Source: Isoetes taiwanensis (Eukaryota > Streptophyta > Lycopodiopsida > Isoetales > Isoetaceae). From it: 64,000 bases of DNA. Below the pieces are notes generated by a model. That model made no database searches and had not been told where the DNA came from. It worked only from the letters and a program-made list of their open reading frames with translations. The stretch is from positions 64,001 to 128,000 of the forward strand of contig JAJEKV010000225.1 in NCBI GenBank assembly GCA_021234155.1, read 5' to 3'. Positions 1 to 12,473 of the stretch are shown piece by piece. The translations under genes were made by a program, and so were the position numbers. Position 1 is the stretch's first letter; every line of letters begins with the position of its first letter.

Positions 1-170
1 AAGAGAGAAAGAAAGGACGCGAAAAGAGGGGGAAAATAGAAAGGGAAGGGAAGGCGAAAGAGAGAAAGAAGGGAGGGAAAAAAAAATAAGAGAAGCGGGA
101 CTTTTTAAAACGCGTGAAACGCAGTCAAAAAAAAGAAAAAAAGCGGCGTAGACGGGAAAAACGCGAGCGT
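1..170. repeat. Purine-rich low-complexity tract
   Basis: The first 170 bases are almost all A and G on the plus strand, in runs such as GAAAG and GGGAA with no fixed period. No coding capacity is seen. It reads as degenerate polypurine satellite-like DNA. Confidence 0.7.
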
Positions 171-199
171 GAAAAATTTCTAAAAATAATGACATATTC

Positions 200-3100
200 T
201 AAAATTAATTGAACTCTTGGAATATTCCTACCAATCGAATTGATGCCATCGTAACAAGTTGGCCGGACTTGCTAGATTACTTCTTTTCTTTCGGTTGGAT
301 TATTCTTTTGGAGGTACTAGATTTATACATGGTCAACAATTATCCTAGTAATGATTCCTTCTTAGCGAGGTGATCAATCTCACCAAGTGGTTTCAATATA
401 TTGGATGTCTGTTAACAATCGTGTATAATTTTAGTTGCTCCTATGCGTTTCCTTCCCAATACTTGACACTTAGCTCAATATTGGGGCAATCCTTTCAGAG
501 AATATCCGAAATGCCTTCTAATCCCAATATGGATGTTACCATCCATACATTTAACCTACTAGGCCCCATGGCCTTAGATCCTCGAGTTTGCTAGAAGCTT
601 ATCCACTCGTTGCTTGCTTGAAGCAGCAAGGTAACGTTCTTCGGAGTAGCTCGATACTTCAGTCTCCTTGATGGTGGCTCCTCTTTAGATGTAGAGGCTG
701 GAGGCTTTGATGGTGTAGTTGATCACTTGAAATCTTCCATGCCGCTTTTCAAAAGCCTGAAGGCTTCGTTGAAAGGGATCTTTCATCTTGAACTCTTTGT
801 CTTGGCAGCTAAAGGACGACTCTGTATCCGATATTGTTTCTTCGACTCCATCGACGTCTCCTACATCAAGTCCTCTTGTCGTTATCGTGTTGCCCGAAGA
901 GTGTTGGCGATGTTGATTGCTTCACCCCGCAAATTGCCCCGACATCTCTTCTTTTGATCATTACGCTATGGGAGGGAAGGAATAACAAGGGAACTATATA
1001 TGCAAAGCATATAACTTACATAATTACAATTACTACTAGAGCTATTAGATCCCCTTGTGCCTCCCTTCGAGGTTGCACACCTACTCTCGGCAATGTCATG
1101 GTGTTCCTCCCGGTGCAATGGTGTTGACGATCTATATCCTCCTATTTGTACGTCGGCTCATTTCGGGTAACTTGTTGATATACTTGGGCCCTCCGATATT
1201 TGTCGGCTATGGCACAACACGCTTTGCATCACATTCTAACTAAAGGTGTGCTGGTGTTTGATGCTTTGACATTTCGGTCTGCTTCCTGATCCTGTTCTTG
1301 GACTGTAATTGTTCTTGGACTGATCCTGTAATTCTTGGACTGTAATTGTTCTTGAGGCTGTGCGCGATTCCTTTGGCTGTACTCCTCTAGAGTTATTCTC
1401 TTCTGCAGTTCTTCTTTGAATCGTCGATCTTTGGGTTCACCAAGTTGCATGCAAGTCCGCGTGCAAGTCATCGGCTCGGCTCGCCTAGTCACTTCTCCAT
1501 CGAGCTTCCAATCTTACTTGTTTGATCCCCTAGATCACATGGCTTGGACGTTGTCACGTTCCACAGTGCTACCATCTTCTTGTCTTGAGGTACCTTCCGG
1601 TGGCTTTGATTGTGCTCGTCAGTTTTGATCCTCCTGTTGCCTCTAGGGAGCTCGTGGAAGAAGTCGGTTGCTAGCACTTCTCCAGCTTTTAGTTCCTGAC
1701 CTTTGTCCCTCTATGCATGTCGGTCTCTCTGGCAAGTAAAGCATATGAGGCTCTCCTCCCTGCTGGCTATGTTGTCGGGATGATGGATCCTTATATCTGC
1801 GCAGCTTGACCCTTGAGTTGAAGAAGTACCTGCCTTAGATATACTCTTGTCGTTGAATAGCCTGGCTATTATCTTGAACTCTCTTTTTGCCGAAGGTGCT
1901 TCCGTTGCTATCCTTGTCATTAAGGTGTCGAATGCTTCTACCTTGGGCGTTTGATGTCCCACATGTCAGAGATATGATCGGCTTCTTCTCTTCTAATTAC
2001 TGGTGGAGTACCTGACGAAGCCATCACCTAGTTGTTGAAGACGTATCTCCTCGTCGCGGTGCCTTTCGTAAGTGCGTCTCCATCTAATACACATGTCATA
2101 ACGCATCATCCTATATTACCACAAGGTGGAATTATGGTCGTCGAGATGTTGCCTTCTTAGTTGGTTCGTTGATGTCGGGTCGTTCCTCTTTCTATTATTG
2201 AGGCCACTCGTGTCGAGCGGTCTTCTACTTGAGGGCACTTCCCGAAGTGTTTGGTGTCGAAGGTTTGCTTGGGCTCTGGTCGTTTCTCCCTCGTACTTGC
2301 TCTTCCATTTTGATCTTGGGCTATCGTTGTGCTTCCTTGCTTCCTCATTTGGTAGTCGAAGTGAAGGGTCTTCCTGAACTAAGCGCTAAATCCGTAAAAC
2401 ATGACTCTAAACTCATGTTTCTCCACTATATATGTCAACACCCAAGATATACAATAGATATATACGCATTTACATTGGGATTTTAATTCATCCACTTTTC
2501 CAAAACAACTACGAAGATCTACTTAAATGTTTATACTCCTTTAGGGTTTCCCCTCCTCTTATCGCGTTTGATTCTTCGGTGTTGCTGCATCTCTTTCATT
2601 CTGGTTGACTCCGGGATTCCTTGAGATGCGGCTACTATTGTTGAGCTTCATGTCTGATCCGAGCTCGTCACGCCAAGTTGCGAAGAGTATTCGTCGATGT
2701 GATCCCTTGAAAAAGATGCTCCTCCTTAATGTGGCCTTCATGTCGTAAGGAATGCGGTGACCGCTCAACGTCCCATGCGGTGTGTGTCGTTTGCAAGGTT
2801 CTTAGATGTCTTGATGCCATTGATAAACTGAGTGGGATCGCACGGCTGTTGCGATTCGGGCATTCTTGAATGTCTTCGAAACTCGAGGATCGTGGTCGGT
2901 GGCTGACATTGTCATTTCCTCGCGGGTTGAATTCGAATGCGACTCATTTGCTTGGGCTTTGCTTCATTCAAAGGTGCCTCTCACATTGCACGAAGTGTGG
3001 TCATCTCCATTGCACCTACCATAGCTCTTACGATTGCAGCCTTTGCATGATTTGTACCTCTGGCGGCTAGGTCGTCTCCTCGAATCCTTTGATTCTATCC

Positions 3101-3990
3101 ATTCGAGTCTAGCACTCCTTGGTGACGTAGTAAATTAGGTCCCTTCCTTTGGTTTCTAGGTGTTTTACGGATTCAGAATTCTTGTTGGGCGAAATATTCT
3201 CCCCTTTCAGTTTGCCCCTAATCTTTGATATAGGCCTTCAAGTTGGAGATGTTCCCACGATATGTCTCCTCCCCTCATGGTGTCCTACTTTTGGAACCGA
3301 TGAAAGTTCTCTCGCCGGGTGCAAGGGAGCTGGAAGCTTGTCCCTGGCCGCCTTTAGGTGCTTTGTGGGTTGCTTAGCTTGGTTGCTCCTTTTGTTGACG
3401 TTGCATGACATTCGCTTGAGCTGCTTTGGGCTGCAAGGTCGTGGGTTGTCTTCCCTCCGGGTTTCTACACGCCGTGTCGCCATGACTTCTCTCTCCTCGG
3501 AAGATTATGCCCTCGGCCCTAGCTCGTGATGCTAACGCGGCATCGATGTCTAACGTCTTCCCGCATCGTATTTTTTTTGCTTTGTATTCTTCCATTTGAA
3601 ACTCGTGTCGTCGAGTTGGTGAAGGCGTCGAGATCCTCTTTCGATGTATGTGAACCGTGGACGTGGTAGTAGGGAGGTTGACATCTAGAAAATTCTTGAT
3701 GCCGTTGGTTACCAAATATTCTTCCCATTTGATGAAGATTGATGATAGGCCGGTGGAGTCTCGTTTCTACTCGTTTGTCGGGTTGAGGTGTTTGTCGTTG
3801 TGCTTCCTCTCTTGGGTCTGGCTTTTTGGTCTCCTCTCCTTATATGCAATACGTACATCTTACCGGGACCTTGATGTCTTCAAGAAATTGTGCCTCTAGC
3901 TCTTCCGTGGCTCGCCCATATCAAGCAACGCCAGATATTCTAGAGTCTAAGGGTCTACTTGAACCCGGGGAATGCACTTATACAAAAGGG
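200..3990 (-). other. Degraded, unrecognised minus-strand coding-like region
   Basis: Several short minus-strand open stretches (about 3715-3374, 2768-2559, 1962-1711, 1677-1489, 1492-1229) share a charged, Lys/Arg/Gln-rich composition. One ends in a CFTC...RH pattern that faintly recalls a zinc knuckle. No domain can be named with confidence, and frames change every 200-350 bases, so this is probably an old mobile-element relic or an exon-poor pseudogene. Plus-strand open stretches over the same interval look like reverse-frame shadows. Nothing else was found in this interval. Confidence 0.25.
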
Positions 3991-4885
3991 GTATGCCATG
4001 TGCGTCAGAGGGTGACAAAAACACCCCCAGATACGGTTTTTGAAAGGCAAATTTGACCCTTCCATACAAAACTTACTCCAAGTAGTGGTCAAAAAAACCC
4101 CTAACTCCGCCGTATACATTGTGGAAATGGGTCCAAACCCCCCTACAAGTCTCTCAGCACATTGTATGGCACCCAAAAAGTAAATCCCCTTGTACTTGAA
4201 GGGCTCTCCTACAACATTTTGGGCTCTATAAGCAAGCAAGATGGCTCGCAAAGATTACTAGGGACATATCTATAATCTCCAAGTCTATGGACATTGGGGA
4301 CGTGTGGTATGGCATGACATGAGGGTTGTTTTGCAAAACCTCCATGATGTTTGAGGCATACTCTAAGGTCCTAGCAAAGTTGGTTTGGGGAGTCCAATCT
4401 CTACACATGGAGTGACTTGGGCAGCTCTAGATTCTAGCTCCTTTCTAGGTATCCGGCAATAGGGAGTGTCAATGTGGTGGCTATATAAGTCAAACTCTAT
4501 TAGAAGGACACACAGAATTAGTCAAGGTTTATGCTTTTGGCATGAGCAGAGGTGATGTGCCAACAGTTGGACTTGGGCTGCTATGCTGAGGTCTAGATGC
4601 TATAACAAAGGGGTGTTCTTGAGCACTTCTATCTAGGAGTAAGGCATCAGCTTTGAGCCGAGAACAATACTTATGTAGGTACTAATGGGGTATGCTTCTA
4701 TTTACAAACAAAACCGGTTTGGAAAAACAATTCAAGGGTTTAAGCAATTTTGGTCATTTTGAGTTGGAGTTTGACATTTCTAGGTAATTTGAGATAGTAA
4801 ATCGATTCTAGGCTGTCTAACGGTCCTATTGCAACAAATTTCAGGCGATTTGGAGCTCTGTAGCTCAAGTTATGGAGGTTCAAAG
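3991..4885. other. No gene seen
   Basis: The interval lacks long open frames on either strand and shows no clear repeat. I see nothing that can be annotated. Confidence 0.5.
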
Positions 4886-4891
4886 TTTGGA

Positions 4892-5154
4892 GGTCTCACA
4901 CATTGCGCCCAGACCAATAATGAAAGTTTTTTTTTTGCTCCCGGCGATGTGTGAGACATTGACTCTAATTGGGTTAAACTTATCCAATTTGATGATGTAA
5001 GGGTCTAATTCTGCTGGACTCATCAAGTTAGGCAGAATTGACCCTTATTTGGTCGATTTGGAGCTGTTTTGGGCACTTTTGGGCATGGTCTCACCGCGTT
5101 GCCCTGGACCAAAAATGAACTTTTCATTTTCGCTCCCTGGCGCCGACGTGAGAC
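4892..5154. repeat. Two related inverted-repeat hairpins
   Basis: Unit 1: GGTCTCACACATTGCGCC at about 4892 pairs with GGCGATGTGTGAGAC at about 4943-4957. Unit 2: GGTCTCACCGCGTTGCC at about 5087 pairs with GGCGCCGACGTGAGAC at about 5139-5154. The loops of both units contain a related ACCAA(T/A)AATGAA stretch. A third, unpaired arm (GCCGACGTGTGAGAC) lies near 5644. The period between units is about 195 bases. They could be MITE-like fold-backs or satellite units; no coding potential. Confidence 0.6.
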
Positions 5155-6900
5155 ATCCTCTCAATTTTGTTCAAAATGTCAGTTTTAACTAAAACAAAAG
5201 CTAGAACTTACTAACTCAACTTAATTAAGTAAGATTACACCGTTACTTAGTCCAAAACTCTTTATATTAACAAAAATTTTCCATCATTTACAAAATTTTC
5301 TTTGTGGGTCTCCCTTTGATGTAGGCAAGTCGCATGTCCTTCTTCATTAGTGTCACCCTCTTCGCATGAATGCGGTGCCGAATCTTCAAAATGTTGCACT
5401 AGTTTTTGCTCACGTTGTTCTTGAAGCTTGGTCTCCTGGTCTCGATTACGCCTCTCCTCTTCTTGTGTCTCTCGCTCTATCTGTTCGTGACACTTCTTGG
5501 GTCTAATATACAAATCTAACTAATTCTTACCTTAAACTCGATCTAGCATCTTACCTTTTGAAATTCATCAAGTATTAAGGTGATTATGGCCTAATGTCCA
5601 TGATGCTCTGTGGCAAGACCTAGAGTTTAGGTTTGTGCTACTGCCGACGTGTGAGACATTCTTGCCTTAAAAAGATTTGGCTCAACTGTTTTTTAGTCTT
5701 TTTATGTTCCACCGCTTTTAATTGTTACTAGCTTAGCATATACTACAAAATGAAAAAAAAATTCCACTTTTCGAGGTTTGAGGATCCTATCAAGTTAGTA
5801 CTCATCGGGAGCATGGCTGCTGCTTTGCTCTTGGTCTCCAAGAACATTGCTCGATACCACCGTGGACGCCCTTCTACTCATATATACGGTGCCGCATCAG
5901 ATACATCCCCCATACCAGCTCCATAACCGCATAGTGGCCCTCCACGATCCACCGCAACCTTGATGAGTTCCATTGGGAAGAATGAAGGGTCATTTACCCT
6001 GCCTTCCTCATGGCCTACCTAGTTTGGAAGCGTAAAACATACATGTCAAGATACAACATCAACATCACATAACCATCTCAAGGATGGCTCATCACATATC
6101 TGCATGGACAAAGATCAAGACATCACATGGGGAATCCTACCAAGGCTCGGACTCAAGGGAATGACCTGATGGCTTGGTCTCCAGAGTTCATTGCGCATGA
6201 ATTCATGGCAATGGATTTGGCTGGCATGAGAACATGGCTTAGGGTAGTCCACTCCATCCCCTCCCGTGCACACTTTGCGAGTAGGTTGAAGAGTGTTGGG
6301 ACGGATCAGAGGGGGCCGGATGCATAGCCAAAGGGGCTATTCCCGGGTTGCATCTCCCGAGCCCGGGAGGGGGGCGGTAGGGATCACCCTCCTCAGGTCT
6401 CCATGCCGACTCAAAGGTGACTAGAGGGCCACCGCCCTTATTCGACTTAATCCACCGGAAAGTGAACCCCACTCCACGGTATAGTTACCCGAATCGAACG
6501 GAACCGAACGGCAACCCGAATACCAGAACCGGAACCGGAACACTTCAGAATGGGAACATCCAACTTTGGAAAAAATAAGTTTTGAAAATGGATTTGGTGT
6601 TCCCATTAGCTAATTAACTTATTGAACTAATTTTCAAGTTCAAAATGTCAAAGAGTGATGTATAATAATGGCCAAATGAAAATAAGGCTCACCAGATTAC
6701 ATATTCTTATAAAAACACCACATAGTTTAACTTTTTATGATTTAATATATCTTAAGCCATCATTATAAAAAAAAATCTTCTATTATAGCAAATATGTGGC
6801 ATGATAGCCTCGAAATATATTCATAATAAAGTAGCTAAAATAATAGTTTTCAAAACATTAATTTCATGACAATGCTTTAACTAGTAGAACTAAAATCATT
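5155..6900. other. No gene seen
   Basis: AT-rich unique-looking DNA. A GC-richer patch at 6300-6560 holds repeated GGAAC/CGGAAC motifs that resemble subterminal sequence of the neighbouring hAT relic, but no terminal repeats could be defined. Confidence 0.4.
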
Positions 6901-6904
6901 TTCA

Positions 6905-7295
6905 GCAGTAGCAATGAGCATATCCTCATTCTCATTATCACCATTACCTTCTTCAAACTTCAATTTCTTCATCCTCACAATGTTCGGGCTTCATTATTGT
7001 CATTGTCTTCGCCATCTTCACATCTTCCGCAGTATTGTTTCTTCTTTGTGCACACCAATGAATTTCTCATTTGAAAAATCTATCTTAGAATGTAATTCTA
7101 TTAGTCGCATGTTTGCACCAACAAAAGTAAGATCATTAGTTTTCCGCGGTGCCAAGTTTGTTCCTTTTTGTTGTTACGCTTCCCATGTGACTAAACAAAT
7201 GCTCAATAGATGAGGAGCTCGCCTTGGCATAATATACAAATGGCCAAAGTTTGGAGCTCTTTCAAGCATCGATCCATAATCCTCCCACCACAAAG
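6905..7295 (-). pseudogene. hAT-family transposase C-terminal relic
   Basis: Read on the minus strand from about 7293, the sequence gives ALWWEDYGS. After a one-base frame change it gives ASSSSIEHLFSHMG and KRNKLGTAE, and after another it gives DLTFVGANMRLIEL. This order (WW..YG, a Ser-rich ASSSxxE box, KRNxLxxxx, then DLxFVxxNxRL) is that of the hAT transposase dimerisation domain, where the usual sequence is close to SSS..ERNWS. The N-terminal DDE region is not present and at least two frameshifts plus stops occur, so it is dead. The family assignment rests on the domain pattern. Flanking GGAACGGAAC-type DNA (6480-6560, 7320-7480) may be the element's terminal region, but no TIR or target duplication was found. 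Confidence 0.6.
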
Positions 7296-7299
7296 CTGA

Positions 7300-9800
7300 A
7301 TTTTATAAAACAAATTTTATAGTTGGGAACAACGCTCCCAACTTATCGAACGTTATCGGAACGGTGTTCCGGTAACATGCACATTTGGAACGGGAACAAA
7401 AGTTCCTAACGTGGCATGCCCCTCGAACGCAGCCTGGGGAACTGAACGGCCAACGAACGCTCCTCCCTGTGAACCATGCTCCACGGGTGTCGGCAGCCCA
7501 TGCCTTACCCACACTCGGTGGCAAGCCATTAGACCTAGTCTACATTGATCCCCGTAGACTTTACACACCCGAGGGATCGGGTCAAGAGTCTAACACGAAC
7601 CTCCTTCCGAGCGGCCCGGCCCTCCACCCACAACCTGTGTGTGGTTCTTGTACACGTTTTAATTTACAAGGTGCTAAAGAGGCTAGCTAGGAGCATCAAC
7701 TACTAGGGGCTGTAGGGTCTCTACCCCCCTTCCCAATACAATGAGTCCACCGAGATCATCCATCCATCCACATTATCACAGAACTAAAGAATAATATCTA
7801 ATCTACATCATAGAAGTTATGTTCTTTAGTTAGGGCTCGCTATCTAGGGTTCTATGTGGCTGCTATGGGCAATTCAATAGGCTAAACATGCTAACACTAT
7901 GCTCGGAAGGCGGATTTGGCTATTGAATTGACAAAATACCTGGTCCTCAGCTTGCTCCTCTTGATCCGAATGCGTCCATATTGCTGTCTTGCTTGGGGAT
8001 GTGGTCAGAAAGGGAATCTGACGAGCTAGAGTGCTCAGGCAGATCTTGGGAGTCGGGATTGACTCTTTGGGCGTGCGAAACAGAGCTCGGAATGACTATG
8101 GACGAAAAAGGGAAAGTTAGGATTTGGTTGCCTTACATAGGCTATCAGTTAGGGTTAGGGTTTCCATGACCCTTGGTATGCCCACTTAATGGTTAGAGGT
8201 CTAAAGTGCGCACATTAATAAATGTGTGCACACTTGCAAGTTGCCCCCTAGGGCGCTACTTGCTTGGCTATACGTCGGCATACACGTCACTTGGAATGGC
8301 GTGTACGCGTGATGGTGCAGTACGGTATATGTCTTGAGATCGTATATCGTACTGGAACGTCACATCTATCAAGCCTAACGGTAATTCTAGTGGCAGTAGC
8401 AGGTCTGATGTATTTGCTGCCCTCGGATGGGTAGCAACAAAGAAATGATGGGAATAAAGTGTTAAGAAAATAATGGTCTGTAAGAATTGACTTGTGGCAA
8501 CTAATTTGAACTGTATAGTTATGTCTTGGTAGCCAATAGCTCAGGTCTATTCGGTTTTCTATCGGTGCAGTACTCTAGATTAATAACTTGTGCATTTTGC
8601 ATTGCCTTTATCAAGTAAAATACTAGGTGTACCTCTGGTAGATCTGCTTCGAGCTGCTTATCAGCATAACATAATGCTAGTTTGTAAATCTGCATGGTTT
8701 ATGCGTTGCCACTTACTCTAATACATGCTGACTTGTTGAAGCAATAAGGCTTAAGTAATTATGTGTGCATACATGTATATCACTTTTGGAGCATCTTGAT
8801 TTTCTCATTGCATGGGAAGGATTTACCCTGTCTCTTTGTGTTCCAGCAGACTGATTAAACTAAGCTGATAATGGTTGTAATCTATGCATAAGGAACCTTG
8901 TAGAGTTCTAGGTAGTAAGGTGATCCATTGTGCTGATAGACAATGTACCATAGAGCAAATTTAATGATTAAATGTGGAAATAAAACCGACAATAGGGCTT
9001 CAAAGTCATGCAGACATTAACGTGGACCTTGAAATTGATATAGCTCTGCCATAAACTAGGGGCTTTGGTTTTATTGCAGGAAGTGCTTGGGAATATATGA
9101 GATACAAGATCCTAAGCCTAGTGACGAGTGTGGATATGATAAATGTATTGTTCTACAGTTGCACAAATAACCAAATAGGTTTGTAACTTGAACATATAGA
9201 GGTCCTGTTTGCATCTCCTTTTCTTAATGCCCAAATGGTAATATGGGCATTAAACAGGGTATGCTCTTGGTGACGCTAGGATAATACAGGACTGGACCTC
9301 CCTGCTATTTTGACTTTTTAAGGGCAAAGAGCCCAAGAGATCTGTTATGTGGTTGCCCTTTCTTAGGCTAACTTGCATCTGGTTTCATTGCAGGTAACGG
9401 GATTTCTCACTCCTATGTATGTTTCCCATTCATTTATGTTGGAGAAGCTACAAGAGTGATGACTTTGAAGTTACATTTTTGACAAGGCTACTGAGCTATA
9501 TGATGTTGATTTGAAAGACAAGGGAAATTTTAAACTTCATTTTCAATCTTATGTCATTTTTGAGTCAACTCTAAATCTTCTAAGGTTAAATATGATGTAT
9601 TGAACAAGAATATTAATTGGATTGACAAGGGAAAATTGATATTGGTAAAGAGAATCTGGTAATTTCTTTTGATAAACGTTAACCATTTTTAAGGCTTAAG
9701 TCAAATTTACACCTATTTTGGCTTAAGGCTGCATATTGACCGGAAGTGGTCTTTGCAAAAGTCCATGAAAGTTAAAATTCTGTTGAACAGATTTTCAAAG
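7300..9800. other. No gene seen
   Basis: Apart from scattered T-rich and CAG splice-like motifs (for example near 9075 and 9390), no coherent exon set or RNA gene could be assembled. It could be an intron or decayed sequence. Confidence 0.4.
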
Positions 9801-9801
9801 G

Positions 9802-9804
<3 letters not shown>

Positions 9805-9830
<26 letters not shown>
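9805..9830. repeat. Poly(T) tract, possible reverse-oriented retrotransposon tail
   Basis: A run of about 24 T residues. On the minus strand it would be a poly(A) tail of an old retroposon lying to its right, but no recognisable element body follows. Confidence 0.5.
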
Positions 9831-9832
<2 letters not shown>

Positions 9833-10715
9833 TGGCAGTGCAGCACAATAATAGGGGGTTGTTTTTGTATTTTTGTACGTTTTTTAACATGGTTTTTATA
9901 TGATTTCATGGGCGTATTCCATGGAATGTACAGATCAATACATCTAGAGTGCGCATACCCCAACAATGATTTTAACATTTTTCGCCAATGGTGGGCACCC
10001 ATGTATTTTTTATCTTGTACTTGGTGGTGTATGAATTTTGGGGCATTGCATGCATGCCTCGGGGGTTTTAATTTTAGGGTTTGTGATTTTTTTTATCAAG
10101 CTTTTGCGTTGGATATGGTCGTGGAGTGAGGGACTTGAGTTTAGGGCTTAGCAATAGGCGTGAACTAGCTTCCACAAAGGTATCAAGTTTTTGTATTTTT
10201 ATTGCTCTTTGTGTCAAGCGTAATTTGTCTTTGCCTAAAAATATTGAGAAGATCCCGTGATGAGTTTAAAAAGTCCGCTCAGACGCTTTCTCCTAAACCT
10301 CCGTGAAACGCAGCCTTTCCTCTAGCTGGATCCTCGGTTTACTCTTGCCATGAAGCCGATCCCGCAATTTACTCTTGCCGTGCCATTCCCTTCCATTCCG
10401 TGATAGATTTTTCGCGAAAGTGTAGATTCTTGCGACGGATTTGGCGCCGAAGTCCGCATAGCCTGTGATGGATTTAAGCAAGTTCAAGCAATAGCAAATG
10501 TAAAGTGACCAAAGGGGCCGATTTCCCTACAATCCAAAGCATAGATGTAGGCCACAGCTAGAGGAGGACACAGAAAGGACGCCATGAGGCTCAGCCCCTT
10601 AACGTACATAACGAAATGAGTAGAAAGGGTGGGAATCTGGCATCTGAATTAAGTTGTGCCATGGTCTACAAAGGATTGAAATGCATGTGGCAGTAAAAAT
10701 TTCCAGAAAATGGTT
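9831..10715. other. No gene seen
   Basis: No long open frame or family motif is visible. The minus-strand 64-codon frame at 10293-10487 lacks recognisable features and is not supported as a gene. Confidence 0.4.
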
Positions 10716-11345
10716 GAAACACATGGAAGGCGGCAGATTGTATTTGGCAGCAGCTTACAGGTAGTCGCATGCTCATGGCTACCACATAATTTGATTTAAT
10801 ATATCCGAATCTACCTATGTTTGAAGCTTGTTGGCTGCTTCCAGTAAAAAATGTGTAATTTTAAGTTCATCACCAGCATTTTTGACTTAGCTGTGCCATT
10901 AACAATATCCAAATTTGTTTGTTGCAACACATGGAAGGCAACATATTATATTTGGCAAGAAATTTTGTGTATCCAGATGCTCATGGCTACAACATAATTT
11001 GATTTGCTATGTCCGAGTCTACCTATGTTTGAGGCTTGTTGGCTGTTTTCAGTAAAAAAAAAAAACTATAATTTTAAGTTTATCACTAGCTATTGCTCTT
11101 AGCTGTGCCATTCACAATATCCAAATTTGCTTGTTCGAAACACATGGAAGGCGGCAGATTATATTTGGCAGTAGCTTACAGGTAGTCGGATGCTCATGGC
11201 TCCAATGTAATTTGATTTGCTATGTCTGCCTATGTTTAAGTCTTGTTGGCTGTTTCCAGTAAGAAACCTGTAATTTTAAGTTTATCACCAGCTAACTTTA
11301 TTGCTCTTAGCTGTGCCATTAAGAATATCCAAATTTGCTTGCTTC
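10716..11345. repeat. Three-copy tandem repeat of about 210 bp
   Basis: Units begin at about 10716, 10924 and 11137 with (G)AAACACATGGAAGGCGGC. Each then runs through ATTTGGCA, ATGCTCATGGCT, TTTGATTTGCTATGTC, TTGTTGGCTG and AATTTTAAGTTTATCAC in the same order. Copies differ by point changes and small indels, so the array is old. No open frame spans the unit. Confidence 0.85.
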
Positions 11346-11708
11346 ATAGCATGAATCCCGCCCACTTCTTTGGTTTCTGCACTTCTAAGACATGCAATGT
11401 CTTTGGTTAGCATATTCACACGGGGGGTGACGTAGGGCAGCGAGAGCCCCTAAAATTATATTTCGCGTACAAAATCAACACCATATAGTATATTACCTCA
11501 AATCTTATAGTATTTTGTAAATCTTGTTATATAGTATAGCAAAATTTGTACATGCATACCCCACAAATGAGGAACTTTATGTACGGTGTAGATTGAGGAA
11601 TAAAGGTGTTATATGCCCATCCAACAGCTCTTGATGCTTGGAGTCACCCTCCGTGTGAATATGCACCCAAACCAAAGGGGGTTTCAGGGGGATTTTAATT
11701 TGAATGTG

Positions 11709-11731
11709 TTTGTTTTTTTTTTTTTTTTTTT
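11709..11731. repeat. Poly(T) tract
   Basis: A T-only run of about 20 bases beside an unassigned region. It may mark the tail of a minus-strand retroposon. Confidence 0.5.
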
Positions 11732-12450
11732 TTGAAGAACTGTGTCATCAACAATGTGTTGGATGTTGTTATACAGTAATAACAAAAGGAAAAACAAACC
11801 TTTGCAGTTACATACTCATCCCTAAGGGAAGAGGCAAAAAGAGGAAAATAAGACACAACCTCAAGATAGACAAAATTAGCTGTGACCAAGAAACCATATC
11901 AACAGTTCAGTAAATGACTTTTTGAAAAAAGTTTCAGTAATTTGGATCAGAAATCATTCATAACCAAGCGTGAAGTCATATACTGCTTGAGGTACAGCTT
12001 CATGATGCTATATACTCATCTACTGGCTTGAGGTATGGCTTCATGATGCTGGAGGTGAGAATGTATGGGTTACATATTCAATCAATGGTTTACAGTCATT
12101 TATTGGTTTCAAAGTCATAGGACGACATCAACTTACTGAAAATATATTCCCAAATGCAGTCTTGATGTTAGATGGACTGGGGATGAGGAAGATTTACAGG
12201 AACGACTTGCAAAATTGTTCTACATGCCATTCACATAACTTGTCCTAACATATAAACAATTAGAAACATCAATTCCCAACCTGTTAAACTATCATGTTAG
12301 ATGTAGAATTAATGGTGTACCAAGCCTATAGCAATATAAAGTTCATAATTATCTGAGTAGGACACATTGAATTTCGTTGTGACTGACCTTTGAGTTTTTT
12401 TTTGTTGCAGTGGTAGCACCTTGAAGTAACTCCGTCTTTTTAGACATAAT
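11732..12450. other. No gene seen
   Basis: Contains two near-identical short phrases around 11976-12060 (CTTGAGGTA(C/T)(A/G)GCTTCATGATGCT), a small local duplication. No gene recognised. Confidence 0.4.
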
Positions 12451-12473
12451 CACTTCCTTATGCTACTATCCTA

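Noticed and set aside
2126-3530. Plus-strand open frames with Leu/Cys-rich products
   Set aside because: They are reverse-frame shadows of the minus-strand coding-like region, without any domain or consistent start.
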